Assembly: GCA_947644305.1 (NCBI GenBank)
Contig: CANRYS010000010.1
Location: forward strand, 62,001-126,000
Origin: an uncultured Roseburia sp.
GTDB taxonomy: Bacteria; Bacillota; Clostridia; Lachnospirales; Lachnospiraceae
Reading direction: 5' to 3'
DNA length: 64,000 nucleotides
The stretch's first letter is position 1. Each line of letters starts with the position of its first letter. A model generated the notes under the pieces. The model ran no database searches. It was not told the origin of the DNA and saw only the letters and a program-made list of their open reading frames with translations. A program made the position numbers and the translations under genes. Shown here in pieces: positions 27,655 to 37,337 of this stretch.

Positions 27655-29295
27655 CTACTCCTTTTCTCCTCCCCCTCTCCGTATCCCCCGAATCCGCTTT
27701 CTGATTTTCAGTACCATGGAGGGCGCCACCGACAGCTCGTCCACTCCCATCTCTACAAATCGCTCCGCCAGTTCCAGGTCAGCCCCCAGTTCCCCGCAGA
27801 TGCCCGCCCACTTTCCACGTTTATGGGCATTGTCCACCACGATCTGTATCATTTTCAGGACTGCCCTGTGATGAGGATTGTAGAAATCATCCAGTTTTTC
27901 ATTCTGGCGGTCAATAGCCAACGTATATTGTGTCAAATCGTTGGTTCCGATGCTGAAAAAATCCACCAGCCCGGCCAATTCATCACTGATCATTACCGCC
28001 GCCGGCGTCTCCACCATAACACCCTGCTCCGGGACTTTATAGGGGATCTGTACCTGATCCAGCTCCCCTTTCACTTCTTCCAGAATCTCATGAATCTTTT
28101 GTACTTCCTCTGTGGATGTAATCATCGGGTACATAATAGAAAGATTTCCAAATACCGCAGCCCGCAACAATGCCCGGAGCTGTGTCTTAAAGATCTCCGG
28201 CTGTTTCAGACAGATCCGAATCGCCCGGTAACCCAGGGCAGGATTCTCCTCTCTTCCAAGATTAAAATAATCCACCTGTTTATCTGCTCCGATATCCAGG
28301 GTCCGGATGATCACCTTCTTTCCCGCCATCATCTGCACCACATGCTTATACGCCTGAAACTGCTCTTCCTCCGTAGGGAAGGTAGTTCTTCCCAGGTACA
28401 AAAATTCACTCCGAAATAGTCCGATGCCTTCCGCATCGTTTTCCAGCACATATCCCACATCACCGACACTTCCGATATTGGCATACAGATGGATACGGTA
28501 CCCATCCAGAGTAACGGTATCCTTGCCTTTTAATGTCTGCATCAGTCGGTGCTTCTCCCGCTCTTCTTTCATCTTCCTTTTTGCCTCTTCGCATACCTCT
28601 TCTGTCGGCTCAAAAGTTATTTCACCCTGGAATCCATCCACAACGGCCCTTGTTCCCGTCTGGATTTCCTGCAAGTCCATGGGAACCCCGATCAATGCCG
28701 GTATGTTCATCATGCGGGCGAGAATCGCCGTATGGGAATTAGAAGAACCATGCACTGTCGCAAATGCCAGTATTTTATTCTTATCCATCTGGACGGTTTC
28801 ACTGGGGCTCAGGTCATCGGCCACAATGATGGACGGTTTCATGGTGGTGAGATCCACTTCCGCCTGCCCTTTCAGGTTCTTTACCAGGCGATTAGAGATG
28901 TCTTTGATATCCACTGCTCTAGCCTTCATATAATCGTCTTCCATATTCGCAAACATTTCAGAAAAATTATCGCCGGTTACTGCCACCGCATAATCGGCGT
29001 TGACCAGCTCCGTTCGGATCATATTCTGTATGGCATCCACATAATCTTCGTCTTCCAACATCATTTGATGCACCTCAAAAATAGCCGCATTGGTTTCTCC
29101 CACCTCCCGGAGCGCCTTATCATACAATATTTGAAGTTGTTTCTTTGCCAGCTCTGCTGCCTCCTCCAGTCTTGCGATCTCCATCTCCGGATCTTCGATC
29201 CGGCAGCGTTTCACCTGTGCCTCATTGTTTGCCAGCAGGACGACAGGGCCCAGAGCGATACCTTTATATACAGATTTTCCTTTATATGATCTCAT
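27655..29295 (-). CDS. ptsI: PTS enzyme I (phosphoenolpyruvate-protein phosphotransferase)
   Basis: 546 residues, slightly shorter than the usual 570. The phospho-acceptor His is near 188 in GSSNSHTAILAR, a variant of the common GGRTSHTAI. The PEP barrel has FLYLGRTTFPTEEEQ, IRTLDIGADK, GVMVETPAA, FFSIGTNDLTQY and the catalytic Cys near 500 (AGICGELGAD). It takes phosphate from PEP and passes it to HPr in the cytosol. No HPr gene adjoins. GGAGGAAATC lies before the start. Confidence 0.95.
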   Translation of the reverse strand: MRSYKGKSVYKGIALGPVVLLANNEAQVKRCRIEDPEMEIARLEEAAELAKKQLQILYDKALREVGETNAAIFEVHQMMLEDEDYVDAIQNMIRTELVNADYAVAVTGDNFSEMFANMEDDYMKARAVDIKDISNRLVKNLKGQAEVDLTTMKPSIIVADDLSPSETVQMDKNKILAFATVHGSSNSHTAILARMMNIPALIGVPMDLQEIQTGTRAVVDGFQGEITFEPTEEVCEEAKRKMKEEREKHRLMQTLKGKDTVTLDGYRIHLYANIGSVGDVGYVLENDAEGIGLFRSEFLYLGRTTFPTEEEQFQAYKHVVQMMAGKKVIIRTLDIGADKQVDYFNLGREENPALGYRAIRICLKQPEIFKTQLRALLRAAVFGNLSIMYPMITSTEEVQKIHEILEEVKGELDQVQIPYKVPEQGVMVETPAAVMISDELAGLVDFFSIGTNDLTQYTLAIDRQNEKLDDFYNPHHRAVLKMIQIVVDNAHKRGKWAGICGELGADLELAERFVEMGVDELSVAPSMVLKIRKRIRGIRRGGGEKE

Positions 29296-29375
29296 ATGAT
29301 TTCCTCCACTTTGTCAGCTCTGCACAACGCTGACTACTGCTATTATCATGATACATTTTCCTGGCATTTATACAG

Positions 29376-29416
29376 AAAAAGACCATGAGCCGATACCAGA
29401 TATCAGCTCATGGTCT
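29376..29416 (-). terminator. Intrinsic terminator between Cys-rich gene and ptsI
   Basis: AGACCATGAGC (29380-29390) and GCTCATGGTCT (29406-29416) form a perfect 11-bp stem. On the minus strand it is followed by TTTTTCTG, so it ends the upstream minus-strand unit ahead of ptsI. Confidence 0.85.
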
Positions 29417-29432
29417 ATCTTTCCCTTTCCTA

Positions 29433-29683
29433 TTATTGATCTTTTTTCAAAGCCTGAATGCGCATTTTAACATTTTCCGTAAATTCCTCGTCAGAAAACT
29501 TAGGATCTCTTACCTTCATCCAGATTTCACATGGAGCCTCGCTGCATTCATTGCAGCCAGAACACTCCCCATAACAATAACAATGTATTTGGCTAGTTCT
29601 GCATTTTTCGGCAGCACCTCTTTGTAAGCTTCATTTTTCCGAAAAGGAGCTGCCGCCATCGGCATATAAAATGTATCTTCCAT
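29433..29683 (-). pseudogene. Small Cys-rich protein with an apparent frameshift
   Basis: Two overlapping frames together read as one small protein of about 83 residues. The first starts at the ATG at 29683 (MEDTFYMPMAAAPFRKNEAY). The second has no start of its own and carries six cysteines in the pattern C-x-C-x3-C-x2-C-x2-C-x5-C, then WMKVRDPKFSDEEF and a charged tail to a stop at 29433. An A5 run on the coding strand (29604-29608) is where one added A would join them with an additional Cys. It lies 25 bases after the Fn3 protein gene and just before a terminator. It may be a metal-binding protein or a peptide precursor; the family is not recognised. Confidence 0.5.
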
Positions 29684-29707
29684 AAAATTCTTTTTCCCTT
29701 AGTACAT

Positions 29708-32425
29708 TTATTTCACAGATTTCACCTTTGACCACCCGGAATAGAACTTTTTCATCTTCCCATCGGTCTTTACCGTCTTATAAGTCCGTATCCTGACATA
29801 ATAACGTTTTCCTGCCTTCTTCCTGGAAAACTTTTTGGAAACAGTCTTATTGCTTTTAATCGTTACTGTCTTCGAGGTTTTTTTCTTAAATTTTTTGTTA
29901 GTGGCATACTGGATCTCATAACCAGTCGTCTGCACACCCTGTCTCTTCCACTTAGCTAAAAAATGCTTTGATTTTGAGACAAGCCGGAATTCATTTACAT
30001 TTTTAGGTACAATATCAAAATATTTCGTGATCTTTGTACTCGAATCCCCGTTAAAAATAACCGTGACCGAAGCCTGCCCTACTTTCACATTATTCTGATA
30101 CAACAACTGATAATTTTCGCTACTGATGACATTTCCCGCTGTGTCAGTAACAAGTACCGCTGGCTTTTGTGCTTTCCCTGTATAAACCATTGGCTTTGAA
30201 GAAACCTTGACAACTGCTGACTGATACCTATCAGCCTGAGCCGGTGTGGACTCCGGTATAACATCCGGCGCCAAAGTAGGCAATGGTGTCTGCGTTGAAG
30301 CTGAAGCCTCTTCCCCTGCCGGCGGAGTCAGTTCCGGATTCTGTGTCGGAGTTGGTGTAGGCTGAGCTGGATTCTCCGGCTCTGTCGTCGGTTCTGGTGC
30401 ACCTGTTGGAGTTACAGTTGGGGGGATTGTCGGAGTTGATGTCGGCTGAACTGGATTCTCCGGCTCTGCTGTCGGTTCTGGTGCACCTGTTGGAATCACG
30501 GTTGGAGGGATTGTCGGAGTTGATGTCGGTCTATCTGGGTTCTCCGGCTCTGTCGTCGGTTCTGGTGTACCTGTTGGAATCACGGTTGGGGGGATTGTCG
30601 GAGTTGATGTCGGTCTATCGGAGTTCTCCGGCTCCGGTGTTGGCTCTGGTTTCCCTGTCGGGATTATTGTCGGCTTCGCCGGCTCCGGATCTTTATCCAG
30701 AAAAGATACTTTACATTCTGCTATTATCAGATCTTTTAGTCCCTTTACATCTCTCACCGTATTCAGATCATCTAAGTAATACTCGGAGCAGAATAAAAAG
30801 GTATAATCACCGGTTTTAGCTCCGTCGTGGGCCTGCAGGAAATATTTTCCCGGATGCTCCGCTGATGACATCAGCGTTAAGGCATTATTCCAGTCTGTCT
30901 TTTCCTGAATATCCAAATCGTCACTCTCCCAGTATTCCGTTTTTATCTTAAAGATGTAATCTGCCTCATAAAGTGCCAGTTCTTCTGCCTCGTCGGTACT
31001 GATTACATTTCCATCCGTGTCTTTCCAAATGATCTCAAAATATACGTTTTCATCCGGTACTGTGCCATCCTGTGTCTCCCTGATCTTGCTTAAATTGACT
31101 TCCGATGGCGCTGATATAATGTCGATCTCCCCAATCTTCTTGGTCTCTACCTCACTTGCCAGTCCCACAGTCCAGTTACCCTTGTCATAATTCAGTTGGT
31201 AACCCATATCAATACTTTTTTGGGATAATACGAAATTGCGGATACTAGCATTCTCTGCATTTGCAGATATATACGGCCATCCCATATTAAATGGTCCTGG
31301 AAAAAGACGGTTTTTCGTCTGAAACTGGGTGGTACCGGTCACTTTGCCGCTAAGGGTTACGATACCTTCCTGTTTTACTACAAGGATTCCCCGTTCTTCC
31401 TGGGGATCGCTGACACCGGTAAAGTTCCCGGTAACAAGTACATTGTCTACACCGTTCACGTCCAGACAGCCACCCCGCTGAAGCGTGACATTTCCATAGG
31501 TATCTGTCGTCGATGTCAGGCACCCTTTATCTGCTATCACAATATTGCCCACACCTTCCACAGCAGCTCCATCTATCGTACTCTGGCTCAGCGTCAACGT
31601 CGTATTTTCATTTCCATAGTATTCCTTTGTCTTCGCATAATCATTTTCACCACCGGTGATATTTATTTCTGCCCGGCTGTTTTTGCTGGTATCCACTCTT
31701 CCCCGGACAATAACCCGCGTATCCAGATTCACTATGGCAGTTCCCAGATAGGGAACTTTGTTGTCTCTCTCTGCTTCGTGCCCCATATAGACCGCCTGAA
31801 ACATCGTCTCTGAATTGGAATTTCTCACAGTCAGGGATGCATTTTGCCCGACCTGGGTATTGGTATATCCGCCGGCATATACCGTGGGGAGCAGTTCTTT
31901 TTCTGAGCCGCCGAGACCGCCGAGACTTCCACCACTACCTTCCAGAAAAGACTTTACATTGTCAAAGGTCAGACCGTGCCCTGCGAGAAATATCTCCCGG
32001 TGGGGAACACTGCCCAGCGCATCCGACGATTCAAAGGTCAATTTGATGTCCTGAAAGATTACATCCCCCTCCAACTGGATCGGACAACGGCAGTTCAGAA
32101 TGCCGTTCTGCGTTCCGCGGATCACAGTATCCGCCGGAATCTTCACAGGAATCATTCGGCCATCCGTATCAGCTTCTTTACCAATAGTAATCAGTGAACT
32201 CACCGTGATCGGACTCTTATGCTGCTGCAAAGCAGCCATAAATTCATCCTGTGTACTGACCGTGACTCCATTTTCTTCTGAAAATGGAACACTCCCTGAC
32301 TGCTGTCTTTCCATCTCCTGCTGTACCGTATCCGGTTCCTTCGCAGCCACAGGACTATATATCCCACCTAGGATCAATGCCGCCACTGTTAAAAAGCACA
32401 AATTCTTTTTGATTCTAGTTCTCAT
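29708..32425 (-). CDS. Secreted beta-helix-like protein with Pro-rich repeats and Fn3-like end
   Basis: 905 residues. A Sec signal peptide is clear (RIKKNLCFLTVAALILGG, then PVAA). Residues 60-400 hold repeated short strands and asparagines (GTAIVNLDTRVIVRG, GNVTLQRGGCLDVNG), as in right-handed parallel beta-helix surface proteins. A Pro/Thr/Glu-rich linker of 28-residue repeats follows, then a C-terminal fibronectin III-like module with the AKWKR / GYEIQYA / YYVRIRTYK pattern. No LPxTG motif is seen, so it may be secreted or held non-covalently. A TATAAT -10 lies at 32467-32472 and GGAGGGAAATAAC before the ATG. Confidence 0.75.
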   Translation of the reverse strand: MRTRIKKNLCFLTVAALILGGIYSPVAAKEPDTVQQEMERQQSGSVPFSEENGVTVSTQDEFMAALQQHKSPITVSSLITIGKEADTDGRMIPVKIPADTVIRGTQNGILNCRCPIQLEGDVIFQDIKLTFESSDALGSVPHREIFLAGHGLTFDNVKSFLEGSGGSLGGLGGSEKELLPTVYAGGYTNTQVGQNASLTVRNSNSETMFQAVYMGHEAERDNKVPYLGTAIVNLDTRVIVRGRVDTSKNSRAEINITGGENDYAKTKEYYGNENTTLTLSQSTIDGAAVEGVGNIVIADKGCLTSTTDTYGNVTLQRGGCLDVNGVDNVLVTGNFTGVSDPQEERGILVVKQEGIVTLSGKVTGTTQFQTKNRLFPGPFNMGWPYISANAENASIRNFVLSQKSIDMGYQLNYDKGNWTVGLASEVETKKIGEIDIISAPSEVNLSKIRETQDGTVPDENVYFEIIWKDTDGNVISTDEAEELALYEADYIFKIKTEYWESDDLDIQEKTDWNNALTLMSSAEHPGKYFLQAHDGAKTGDYTFLFCSEYYLDDLNTVRDVKGLKDLIIAECKVSFLDKDPEPAKPTIIPTGKPEPTPEPENSDRPTSTPTIPPTVIPTGTPEPTTEPENPDRPTSTPTIPPTVIPTGAPEPTAEPENPVQPTSTPTIPPTVTPTGAPEPTTEPENPAQPTPTPTQNPELTPPAGEEASASTQTPLPTLAPDVIPESTPAQADRYQSAVVKVSSKPMVYTGKAQKPAVLVTDTAGNVISSENYQLLYQNNVKVGQASVTVIFNGDSSTKITKYFDIVPKNVNEFRLVSKSKHFLAKWKRQGVQTTGYEIQYATNKKFKKKTSKTVTIKSNKTVSKKFSRKKAGKRYYVRIRTYKTVKTDGKMKKFYSGWSKVKSVK
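30345..30675 (-). repeat. 84-bp tandem repeat coding for Pro-rich linker
   Basis: About three full and two partial copies of a 28-residue unit containing PTSTPTIPPTVIPTG and EPTTEPENP. Copies are nearly identical at the DNA level, so unit number may vary by slippage or recombination. Confidence 0.8.
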
Positions 32426-32546
32426 TTGTTATTTCCCTCCTTATTTGCTCAACTTTGCTTATTAGGATTATACTTGAAAATGACACTTTTGAACAGTAGA
32501 ATTTTATATTTTATAATTGTTTTATATATGGCGTCTCTTTCCCAGG

Positions 32547-34478
32547 TCAATGGCGTAGTTTATAGTCTCCCTCGTCCTGCAGTATACTGCGGATGACTTC
32601 CAAAAGAGGCAGCGATGTAACCGGCTTAGCCAGATAATCTTTTATTCCCATTTTAGCCGCTTTTTCTATGGTTTGGAAATTTTTGTCACCCATCAAAAAG
32701 ACGATTGGAATATCAGATGTCTTCCGTATCTCCTCGCATACCTCAAAACCATCCATGCCGGGCATCTGAATATCAAGAAGTATAAGATCCATAGGGGTTT
32801 CTTTCAATATATGCAATGCTTCTTCACCAGAAGTTGACTTATGTACAATGTAAACCGGCTCGTCCTGCAGCATAAGCGCGACCCGATCCAGATTCATCGG
32901 TTCGTCATCTACTATCAGGATATTCTTTGTCGTTTCACTTTTTTGCTTCATTTGATATCCGGTGTCCTCATCCATCATGCGCAGCATAATATCAGCGATT
33001 TGCGGGGCAAACTGCGTGCCTTTTCCCTTTTCTATCTCTGCCCGCACCTTTTCCTGAGGCATGATTTCCCGATAGCTCCTGTTGGATGTCATGGCATCAT
33101 AAGCATCCGCGACTCCTATAATCCGTGCAACTTCTGGGATCTCTTCCCCTGCAAGCCCGTTGGGATAACCTTTTCCATCATATCTTTCATGATGCCATTT
33201 TGAACCCTGGGCGATCAGATCCATTTCATCAATATCCTTCAGGATATAGTATCCCGATATGGGATGCAGCTTGATATGTTCAAATTCCTCTTCACTCAGT
33301 CGTGTGGGTTTATTGATGATGGCATCTGGAACATGTATTTTGCCAACGTCATGCAGTAGTGCCGCATAGTATATTTCTTTTTGTTCGGTTTCCGTCTTGT
33401 CCATTCGTTTTGCCAGCTCCAGCGCATATTTTGCAACCCGCTGGGAATGTCCGTTGGTATACCGGTCTCGCGCATCGATGGTCTTCGCGATCGTAGTAAC
33501 CATCTTTTCGTTCATTTTTTCCAGTTCCCACTGGCTTTCTTCCACTTTTCTCATATGTAAACGGATTTTCCGGAATGCAGCAGTGCAAAAGAATGCAATA
33601 AGGACAAATACAACAATACACAATATAATGTTATGTATCAGAATGTCCCGGATGCCATGATAAAGTTTGGAGTTGCTTATAATCATAGTAACATACCAGT
33701 CATCCATAACCGTATCAACGAAAACAGTACAGTCCTCCCCATTTATCTTTGTATGGAAATTTCCCCCTTTCTCCTTATATACCTTGGCTAGAAGCTTTTT
33801 CATTTCAGGATCATTTTCGTAATTCTTCCCTCGTTCCGCTTCATCGGTATGGGCGACTACAAGCCCTTCTCTGTCAATGATAAAACTATAGCCAATCCCT
33901 TCCATATTAATATCCTGGGTAATAATCTGTATCTGGTTCAAAGCGATATCAAAAGAAATAACACTGTCGTTATCATAAAGCATCTGGCTGACAGAAATCA
34001 TGATTGTATTCGTCTGGGCATCCAGGTATGGGGACACGATCGTCGGTCTTCCCTCTGCCTGCTTTGCGGCTGTGTACCATTCCCTTTCACGAGGGACATA
34101 GTCCTCATCCGGCACCCAGCCGATACCGTCTAAATAATCTCCGTTAAATAGGCCGTATATCCCTGTAAAATTGGCATCAATGTCAGCCATATAACGCTCG
34201 GATTCTTCCACAAGAAAGGCTTCTATCTCCTCGGAAGAAGCTCCGTTCTGCATCATGTATTCTACCGTGATAGCAGTTACCTGTAGCACATCCAATCCTT
34301 TTGTCAGGTATCCTTCCAAATATTCTTTTTCCTGTGCCAGGCTGCTTGCCCCCACTTCATCCATGTTAGACACCGCGTTTGAATAAAAGGAGGAAAAATT
34401 ATATATGACCATAACAGTCAGGGCAGTCAGGGTGAAAAGCAAGGTTATTATGTACGATATATTTTCTTTTTTACACAT
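32547..34478 (-). CDS. Membrane HD-GYP c-di-GMP phosphodiesterase with C-terminal receiver domain
   Basis: About 643 residues from the ATG at 34478, preceded by AAAGGAG; a frame extending to 34535 lacks a site. Order: membrane helix (residues 10-30), extracellular dCache-like sensor (to about 280), second helix, HD-GYP domain with HSQRVAKYA, LLHDVGKI, HHERYDGKGYP and DAYDAMTSNRSYR, then a CheY-like receiver (ILIVDDEPMN, LILLDIQMPG, LAKPV). Having the receiver after HD-GYP is the reverse of the common order. The receiver switch Thr/Ser is replaced by Met (VFLMGD). It probably hydrolyses c-di-GMP in response to an external ligand. Confidence 0.9.
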   Translation of the reverse strand: MCKKENISYIITLLFTLTALTVMVIYNFSSFYSNAVSNMDEVGASSLAQEKEYLEGYLTKGLDVLQVTAITVEYMMQNGASSEEIEAFLVEESERYMADIDANFTGIYGLFNGDYLDGIGWVPDEDYVPREREWYTAAKQAEGRPTIVSPYLDAQTNTIMISVSQMLYDNDSVISFDIALNQIQIITQDINMEGIGYSFIIDREGLVVAHTDEAERGKNYENDPEMKKLLAKVYKEKGGNFHTKINGEDCTVFVDTVMDDWYVTMIISNSKLYHGIRDILIHNIILCIVVFVLIAFFCTAAFRKIRLHMRKVEESQWELEKMNEKMVTTIAKTIDARDRYTNGHSQRVAKYALELAKRMDKTETEQKEIYYAALLHDVGKIHVPDAIINKPTRLSEEEFEHIKLHPISGYYILKDIDEMDLIAQGSKWHHERYDGKGYPNGLAGEEIPEVARIIGVADAYDAMTSNRSYREIMPQEKVRAEIEKGKGTQFAPQIADIMLRMMDEDTGYQMKQKSETTKNILIVDDEPMNLDRVALMLQDEPVYIVHKSTSGEEALHILKETPMDLILLDIQMPGMDGFEVCEEIRKTSDIPIVFLMGDKNFQTIEKAAKMGIKDYLAKPVTSLPLLEVIRSILQDEGDYKLRH

Positions 34479-34626
34479 TCTTTTACTCCTTTCAGAGTTA
34501 GATGAATACTCTATAGAAGCCTTCTTTTTTCCCAATGATTTGAAAAAAATACTTATTATTATAAATTATATCCTAATTATCCCAAAAAGTAAACCTCCTT
34601 CGCATAAGCCGATTGCAACAAAAAGT

Positions 34627-34703
34627 GGTACACATAAGGAGCCGAAATACAGTCTGTCCCACGGGCTCGGAAGCACCAATCCCTTTCAACCTTATTCGGT
34701 ACC
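34627..34703 (-). promoter_or_regulatory. Structured RNA leader upstream of the HD-GYP gene
   Basis: On the minus strand, GGTAC and GTACC (34699-34703 with 34627-34631) close a stem that continues with ATAAGG/CCTTAT. Inside is a GAGCC/GGCTC hairpin with a purine-rich GGGACAGAC loop. An extended -10 (TGGTATACT) lies just upstream. The region is GC-richer than its surroundings. It could be a riboswitch, perhaps for c-di-GMP given the gene, but I do not see the GEMM-I consensus. Confidence 0.4.
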
Positions 34704-34826
34704 TTAAGTATACCACTACATAGGTATAATCGATATGAAGTTTTCATTTATTGTGGTGAGATTTTCTCATGATTGTACAGTTACATCGGTTTTAGATTTT
34801 TAATTCGCTTCACGGCCTTATGATGA

Positions 34827-35147
34827 CTAACCGTCAATCAAATCCTGAATTTGATTATATGCTTCTAGCAACATTTGCTGGATACACAACAGGTTTTCTC
34901 GCGATAGAACATCATTTTTCAGTTGTGATTTTCTTTTTTCCAGCTCACCAAGCAAAATATAATCTGTTTCCACATTTAATGCTCTCGATAAATTTCCCAG
35001 GGTATAGGCAGAAAAACTTTTCTTTCCTGTTTCAATTTCATATAGAAAGGAAGCAGAAAGATCTGCTGCTTCTGCCAATGCTTCTCTTGTCATTTTCCGT
35101 TTCATACGCAATCCCTTGATCCGTTGGCCTATTATTTCATTGTCCAT
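34827..35147 (-). CDS. XRE-family HTH transcriptional regulator
   Basis: About 106 residues from the ATG at 35147 behind GGGGGAAGGTT. The helix-turn-helix is typical: IKGLRMKRKMTREALAE, LSASFLYEIETGKKS, SAYTLGNLSRALNV and YILLG. A short coiled-coil-like tail follows. No adjacent target operon is obvious; it lies at the left edge of the AT-rich island and could control it (inference). Confidence 0.88.
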   Translation of the reverse strand: MDNEIIGQRIKGLRMKRKMTREALAEAADLSASFLYEIETGKKSFSAYTLGNLSRALNVETDYILLGELEKRKSQLKNDVLSRENLLCIQQMLLEAYNQIQDLIDG

Positions 35148-35523
35148 AACCTTCCCCCTTATCCAGTATATCTTTTCCACAAAAAGTATACTAAATTTAC
35201 TTGTTCAAATTTGCCTATATCACTAAGCTGCGGCTTGTTTTAATCATACTTTTCTTGCATTTTATGTTTCTTGTATTTCGACACGAACCAAAGTGTCCAC
35301 CTGAATCGTAACAAAATTCAACAAATACTACAATTAACAATTGAACAGGTTCTATAGTGCAATTGTTGGAATTTTCTTAGTTGCTAACGCAATAGAAGCA
35401 CCCATTCGCTCTTTCCAAGCCAATGGAGTGCTTCTTCCTATCATTCTGTTTCGTTACATTACAATATGCAACGGTGAATAATGGTTGTCGTTAATCATCT
35501 TTTTTCTATGACATATCTGCAAA
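35148..35523. other. Intergenic stretch with one long hairpin
   Basis: No coding frame of note. A hairpin at 35395-35434 has arms GAAGCACCCATT and AATGGAGTGCTTC with one mismatch and no clear T run. It could be a weak terminator for the gene remnant to its right or the end of a lost insertion sequence. Confidence 0.4.
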
Positions 35524-36078
35524 CTATATAGTATCGTTTTCACACTTATTAAAAATTTTCCTCAGAACGCATATTTCATCATTTTGACTTGAAATACCTA
35601 ATTCATATATCTTTATACCCAAATCACGATTTAATGTTAAATTGTATTTAATACAAAGATTTAAAATTTTCATATAATTGTTAACATTAGTATCTAGTAT
35701 TTTTTTCCATTCACTATTTAATTTAACAAAACTATTGTGTTCTAAATAAACAATTCTTTCTAACATTATTTTTTTATGTTCAAAAAGTGTAAAAATAGAA
35801 GGCAAATGAATTGTTTAAGTATTTTCACATATATCATTCTTTATGAATTTCCAAAAACCCTGTACTCCCTGTATACCATATAAACTTTCAGACCCTTTAA
35901 CTGCACTTTCTGATCTTAGGTACATATTGATTCCATTGATAATTTTTATATAATTAATTTCTGGTCTATAACTTCTACTAGGGATAAAATTATTAAACCG
36001 TATAAACCCATCATCTACAACTAATGATTCTACAAATTCATCAAATTTTATAGTAAAATTACTCCAAGTTAAGGATAA
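35524..36078 (-). pseudogene. Truncated hypothetical gene with an in-frame stop
   Basis: A single minus-strand frame runs from the IS66 junction near 36078 to 35524 but is interrupted by TAA at 35815-35817. The upstream part encodes FDEFVESLVVDDGFIRF and ESLYGIQGVQGFWKFI; the downstream part encodes about 93 residues (LERIVYLEHNSF, KILNLCIKYNLTLNRDLG). The 5' end is missing, cut by the IS66 remnant. It is either one gene with a nonsense mutation or two adjacent genes, the second starting at TTG 35805 or ATG 35766. I do not recognise the family; very AT-rich. Confidence 0.45.
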
Positions 36079-36082
36079 TCAT

Positions 36083-37167
36083 TTCAAAAAGGCAGACCAT
36101 CCGGCATATCTTCTTCGAAACAGTTTGGTTTCACCATCTTTATTAGCGGGAATCATGAATGCGAAATATGTAAATGCCGTCCCTTTGTATCGTCAGGAGC
36201 AGGAATTTTCCCGTTATGGTCTTGAAATCAGCAGACGCGAAATGGCTCACTGGACAATCCTTTGCACAGAACGATACCTGTCATTACTATATGACTGTAT
36301 GCATAAAAAGCTATACGGCTATCATGTACTGCAGGCGGATGAGACACCTGTCCGCGTGACAAAAGAAAACCGGACAGAAGGCTCCAAACATTACATGTGG
36401 GTATACCGAACCGATAAAATGTACAAGGACAAACCGATTGTCCTGTACAAATACCAGCCATCACGAAACACCTCACATCCACGGAAGTTTCTAAAGGACT
36501 TCCATGGCATCTGCGTGACAGATGGATACCAGGTGTATCACACTCTGGAAGGTGAGCGTGATGACTTGACCATTGCAGGATGCTGGGCTCATGCAAGGCG
36601 CCGGTTTGATGAAGCGGTAAAAGCTTTACCAAAAGCAAAGCGCAGTGATTCCCTTGCCTATCTTGCATTAAAACAAATCCAGGCGGTTTATCGCGAGGAA
36701 AAGAAACTTGCAGATGAATCTGCGGAGAACGTCTGCAACATCGCCAGCTTATTATAAAGCCAATGGTTGATGCTTATTTTGCTTGGGTAAAAAAAAATAT
36801 AACAAAAGTTCCGGCAAAAGGAAAAACGTACCATGGTTTTTCTTACTCCATCAATCAGGAAAAATATCTTGGTGTCTTTCTGGATGATGGAGAAGTTCCA
36901 ATCGATAACAATGCAGCTGAACAGTCTATCCGCGGTTTCTGCATTGGCAAAAAGAACTGGGTAATGATTGATACCATTGCGGGAGCTGAGTCAAGTGCCA
37001 TTCTCTATAGCATTGCAGAAACAGCAAAAGCAAACAATCTCAAACCATATGATTATTTCGAATACTTATTAACCGAGATTCCAAATCACATGGATGAGAA
37101 AGATCTGAGTTTTTTGGAAAATCTGTTGCCTTGGTCGGAACAGTTACCAGCGCATTGTCGTAAGTAA
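36083..37167 (+). pseudogene. IS66-family transposase (TnpC) remnant
   Basis: Two consecutive frames give the middle and C-terminal parts of an IS66 transposase: LLRNSLVSPSLLAGIM, NAVPLYRQEQEF, LQADETPVRV, CWAHARRRF, then KPMVDAYFAWV, IDNNAAEQSIRGFCIGKKNW and SAILYSIAETAKAN. The N-terminal part is missing. A single lost base near 36728 (GAGAACGT where GAGGAACGT restores the frame) separates the halves, so it is inactive. No accessory tnpA or tnpB is left. Confidence 0.9.
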
Positions 37168-37337
37168 AACGCTCACTCCAAAAGGAGTGACGTTTTTAGT
37201 CAAGGTACTCACTATGGAGCGTTTACAAATAAATAACCATATTGCCATCCTTCATATGTAAAAAGCAGCACCGAACCAATGGGGTTCCTAGCGCCGCTTT
37301 TTTACAATCAAAAAAATATAATGGATATGTTTAACAT

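Noticed and set aside
34500-34710. GEMM-I c-di-GMP riboswitch upstream of the HD-GYP gene
   Set aside because: The conserved GEMM-I core bases are not seen; kept only as a structured leader.
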